Shown piece after piece: positions 15,168 to 16,912 of a DNA stretch of 16,912 nucleotides. A program made the translations under genes and the position numbers. Position 1 is the stretch's first letter, and every line of letters begins with the position of its first letter. Source of the stretch: Clostridia bacterium (GTDB lineage Bacteria; Bacillota_A; Clostridia; Christensenellales; Aristaeellaceae); contig JAGBBE010000137.1 in the NCBI GenBank assembly GCA_017938645.1, positions 1-16,912 of the forward strand. The letters run 5' to 3'. The notes beneath the pieces are model-generated. The model did no database searches. It was not told the DNA's origin and saw only the letters and a program-made list of their open reading frames with translations.

Positions 15168-15572
15168 ATGGGTGTTGAAGTAGGGCACACCATCTATGTG
15201 AAAAACAGCGCCGAGGCAGTGCTTCTTTACCAGAAGATATTCGGACTGGAATTGGGCTATCACGTCAAAAATAGCGATGGAAGCTATTACCATTCTGAAC
15301 TGTACAGCGATGGACATCCCGTTTTATGCGTGGCTGAGTCAAAAGAAGCGGTATCGGAAAACAGCATTGTCTGTCTTGGAATTACGCTGGAAAGCGAACA
15401 GGCTGTCAGGCGTGCGTACGAGCTTCTTTGTTCCGATGGAAGGGTAAAACTCGAACTTACCTCTCTACCGTGGAGCCCATGCTGTGCAGAGGTGGTTGAT
15501 CGCTTCGGCGTATGGTGGTACATCACTGCGCCGCAGCACCGTCCGCCGGATGACTTTACACCAGAGGAATGA
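15168..15572 (+). CDS. VOC superfamily protein, PhnB/glyoxalase-like
   Basis: A 134-residue small cytoplasmic protein with the vicinal-oxygen-chelate fold pattern: AVLLYQKIFGLELGY (17-31), DGSYYHSEL with a conserved His, the second half VRRAYELLCSDGRVKLELTSLPW, and VVDRFGVWWYIT (108-119), which closely matches the PhnB-like branch. PhnB-like proteins are mostly uncharacterised; this one may bind a metal and a small ligand. The start at 15168 has GGAGG eight bases upstream. It sits 46 bases after the symporter gene, and its stop overlaps an ATG of the downstream peptidase frame (ATGA at 15569), so it is probably in the same transcript. The substrate is unknown. Confidence 0.78.
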   Translation: MGVEVGHTIYVKNSAEAVLLYQKIFGLELGYHVKNSDGSYYHSELYSDGHPVLCVAESKEAVSENSIVCLGITLESEQAVRRAYELLCSDGRVKLELTSLPWSPCCAEVVDRFGVWWYITAPQHRPPDDFTPEE

Positions 15573-15589
15573 GCACAGGGGTGATGAAC

Positions 15590-16726
15590 ATGTTTTTGAC
15601 TGAGGAAATTGTGAACTATATTCATCAACATCAGCAGGAGGCTTTTGATCTGCTGATTGAACTGGCGCAGATTCCCGCCCCTTCCAATCATGAGGAGAAA
15701 CGTGCGGCCTTCTGCAAAGCATGGCTGGAAAAACAGGGCGCGCAGGGTGTGTACATTGATGAAGCGCTGAATGTCATTTATCCGATAGGATGCAGCGAAA
15801 AGAACAAGCTCTCGGTTTATATGGCGCACAGCGATGTTGTGTTTCCGGATATTGAACCGCTGCCTTTAAAAATCCAGGATGGCCGGATCTGTTGCCCGGG
15901 TATAGGCGATGATACGGCGAACGTTGTCGCTCTCCTCATGACTGCAAAGTATATTGCGGAACATGGATGTCAGCCAAGGGATGAAGGAATCTTACTGGTC
16001 ATCAATTCTGGCGAAGAAGGACTCGGCAATCTCAAGGGCTCCAGACGGATTGTCGAGCAATTCGGGGACAGAATCAAAGAATTTATTTCGTTTGACGGAA
16101 CATATCAGAGCTGCGTGGTCAAGGCGGTCGGCTCTAAGCGTTACCGCATTTCTGTTGACACAGAAGGCGGACACTCCTATTCTGCTTTCGGAAACCGGAA
16201 TGCGATTGCCTATCTGGCCTCGCTGATTGATACGCTTTATACCCTCAAAGTTCCTCCGAAGGGAAAAACGACCTATAATGTTGGAACCATCAGCGGCGGC
16301 ACCTCTGTAAACACCATTGCTCAGCATGCGGAGATGCTTTATGAATTCCGTTCTGACGAGCGGGAGTCACTTGCTTTGATGGAAACGCATTTCAATGCTG
16401 CGATTGACTTCTACCGTACAAAGGGAATTGATGTGAAGGTTGAACTGGTCGGCAGCCGTCCGTGCTCGGGCGAGGTTGATCAGGCCGCTGAAAATGTATT
16501 GGTCAACCGTGTTGCAGAAGCTGTCCGCGCGCATTATGGTGTTGAACTTGCGTTGAGGAGCGGGTCCACGGACTGCAACATTCCTCTGTCAATGGGAATT
16601 CCGTCCGCATGTGTGGGATGTTGCGCCGGCGGTGGAGCACATACCCGCGAGGAATACGTTGAAATCAACAGTCTCCTGCCTGGACTCCGGCTTGCGTATG
16701 AGTTGATTTTGTCGCATTTCCAGTAA
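15590..16726 (+). CDS. M20-family zinc metallopeptidase (PepT/carboxypeptidase-like)
   Basis: A 378-residue probable di-zinc peptidase of clan MH. The metal and catalytic residues are visible: AHSDVV (His 80, Asp 82), GIGDDTAN (bridging Asp 107), GEEG (general-base Glu 142 and metal Glu 143), SFDGTY (Asp 169) and GGGAHTREEYVEI (His 351). A dimerisation domain lies between, about 180-285, including GGHSYSAFGNRNAI. Members cleave di- or tripeptides or N-acyl amino acids in the cytoplasm; this one's substrate is unknown, but the peptide-transport context favours a peptidase. In-frame ATGs at 15569 and 15584 also exist. The one at 15590 is preferred because AGGGG is at a correct distance, though the ATGA overlap at 15569 could allow coupling with the VOC gene. 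No terminator is visible after the stop; an insertion sequence begins 26 bases later. Confidence 0.88.
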   Translation: MFLTEEIVNYIHQHQQEAFDLLIELAQIPAPSNHEEKRAAFCKAWLEKQGAQGVYIDEALNVIYPIGCSEKNKLSVYMAHSDVVFPDIEPLPLKIQDGRICCPGIGDDTANVVALLMTAKYIAEHGCQPRDEGILLVINSGEEGLGNLKGSRRIVEQFGDRIKEFISFDGTYQSCVVKAVGSKRYRISVDTEGGHSYSAFGNRNAIAYLASLIDTLYTLKVPPKGKTTYNVGTISGGTSVNTIAQHAEMLYEFRSDERESLALMETHFNAAIDFYRTKGIDVKVELVGSRPCSGEVDQAAENVLVNRVAEAVRAHYGVELALRSGSTDCNIPLSMGIPSACVGCCAGGGAHTREEYVEINSLLPGLRLAYELILSHFQ

Positions 16727-16788
16727 AACGATAACAAAAATCTTCCGGCTCTTGGACTGTACCCGAGAAAACAGACAAGTAAAAAAGA

Positions 16789-16826
16789 GACCTCCTGTTG
16801 TAGAATAGAAGCTACGACAGGAGGTC
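16789..16826 (+). promoter_or_regulatory. Hairpin sequestering the transposase ribosome binding site
   Basis: The arms GACCTCCTGTTGTAG (16789-16803) and CTACGACAGGAGGTC (16812-16826) pair with one T-G wobble around an eight-base loop. The right arm contains AGGAGG (16819-16824), the ribosome binding site for the ATG at 16833. In transcripts entering from outside, the site would be buried. A weak -10-like TAGAAT (16801-16806) could start transcripts after the left arm, leaving the site free. Confidence 0.7.
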
Positions 16827-16832
16827 ATTTGC

Positions 16833-16912
16833 ATGGCAAGGAAGTATACAAAAGTAGAAGGATTAACAGAAATCATCCGGCAGAGGAAAGCAGATGGAGA
16901 AACGAACCGAGA
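16833..16912 (+). CDS. IS3-family transposase OrfA (helix-turn-helix), N-terminal fragment
   Basis: Only the first 26 codons are inside the window: MARKYTKVEGLTEIIRQRKADGETNR. This matches the usual beginning of IS3-type OrfA proteins of Clostridia, small DNA-binding proteins that recognise the element's ends; the catalytic DDE part is normally in a second, frameshifted frame further downstream, not visible here. The ATG has AGGAGG at an eight-base spacing inside the right arm of a hairpin. The codon mix is more A-rich than in the host genes around it, as expected for mobile DNA. Family identity rests on a short segment. Confidence 0.7.
   Translation, partial: MARKYTKVEGLTEIIRQRKADGETNR

Larger units (their letters stand above)
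16753..16912 (+). mobile_element. Left end of an IS3-type insertion sequence (partial)
   Basis: The element is cut by the right window edge. Its left inverted repeat appears to begin at 16753 with TGGACTGTACCC, and an ACAGACAAG motif follows (16771-16779); this resembles IS3-group (IS150-like) ends. A 15-base inverted repeat and a transposase start codon follow. The right end and target duplication are outside the window, so completeness cannot be judged. The exact left boundary is uncertain by a base or two. Confidence 0.72.

Noticed and set aside
10021..16912. Possible CRISPR array, prophage, toxin-antitoxin or biosynthetic cluster
   Set aside because: I looked for spaced repeats, phage structural genes and small paired genes and found none. 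No tRNA or rRNA gene was recognised in the window either.

Overview
The window looks like chromosomal DNA from a mid-GC, Gram-positive-type Clostridia bacterium (Firmicutes), probably an uncultured gut or rumen lineage. The reasons are the strong AGGAGG-type ribosome binding sites in front of nearly every gene, several extended -10 promoters (TGnTATAAT), rho-independent terminators, and Firmicutes-like family members (Opp ABC importer, NSS symporter, S66 carboxypeptidase, IS3-type element). I cannot name the species from this sequence.

Layout. The 5' end of a tex gene (minus strand, cut by the left edge) is transcribed divergently from a ProX-type prolyl-tRNA deacylase gene; their -35 boxes overlap. 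Next is a HerA-like DUF853 ATPase gene with its own promoter and an unusual repeat-bearing tail. It converges on a minus-strand gene for an unrecognised helix-turn-helix regulator, and the two share a bidirectional terminator. A second minus-strand gene encodes a DUF1343 (NamZ-like, exo-N-acetylmuramidase family) protein with its own terminator. A 321-base, palindrome-rich divergent intergenic region separates it from a complete oligopeptide ABC importer operon (oppA-oppB-oppC-oppD-oppF). A terminator follows oppF, then an LD-carboxypeptidase gene (S66). A near-consensus promoter then drives an NSS-family sodium symporter gene, followed closely by a VOC/PhnB-like gene and an M20 metallopeptidase gene that overlap translationally. 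The right edge cuts an incoming IS3-type insertion sequence whose left end, translation-blocking hairpin and first 26 transposase codons are visible.

How it may work together. DUF1343 proteins act on MurNAc ends, S66 enzymes remove the terminal D-Ala of murein tetrapeptides, Opp importers can carry cell-wall peptides, and M20 enzymes and NSS transporters handle small peptides and amino acids. The stretch from 4861 to 16726 therefore reads as a peptide and amino-acid scavenging locus, possibly directed at peptidoglycan fragments. Two details sharpen this: OppC carries a large extracellular insertion with an SH3b-like motif (SH3b domains often bind cell wall), and the DUF1343 protein lacks both a signal peptide and the conserved EHG motif. 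The functional link is inference from neighbourhood and families.
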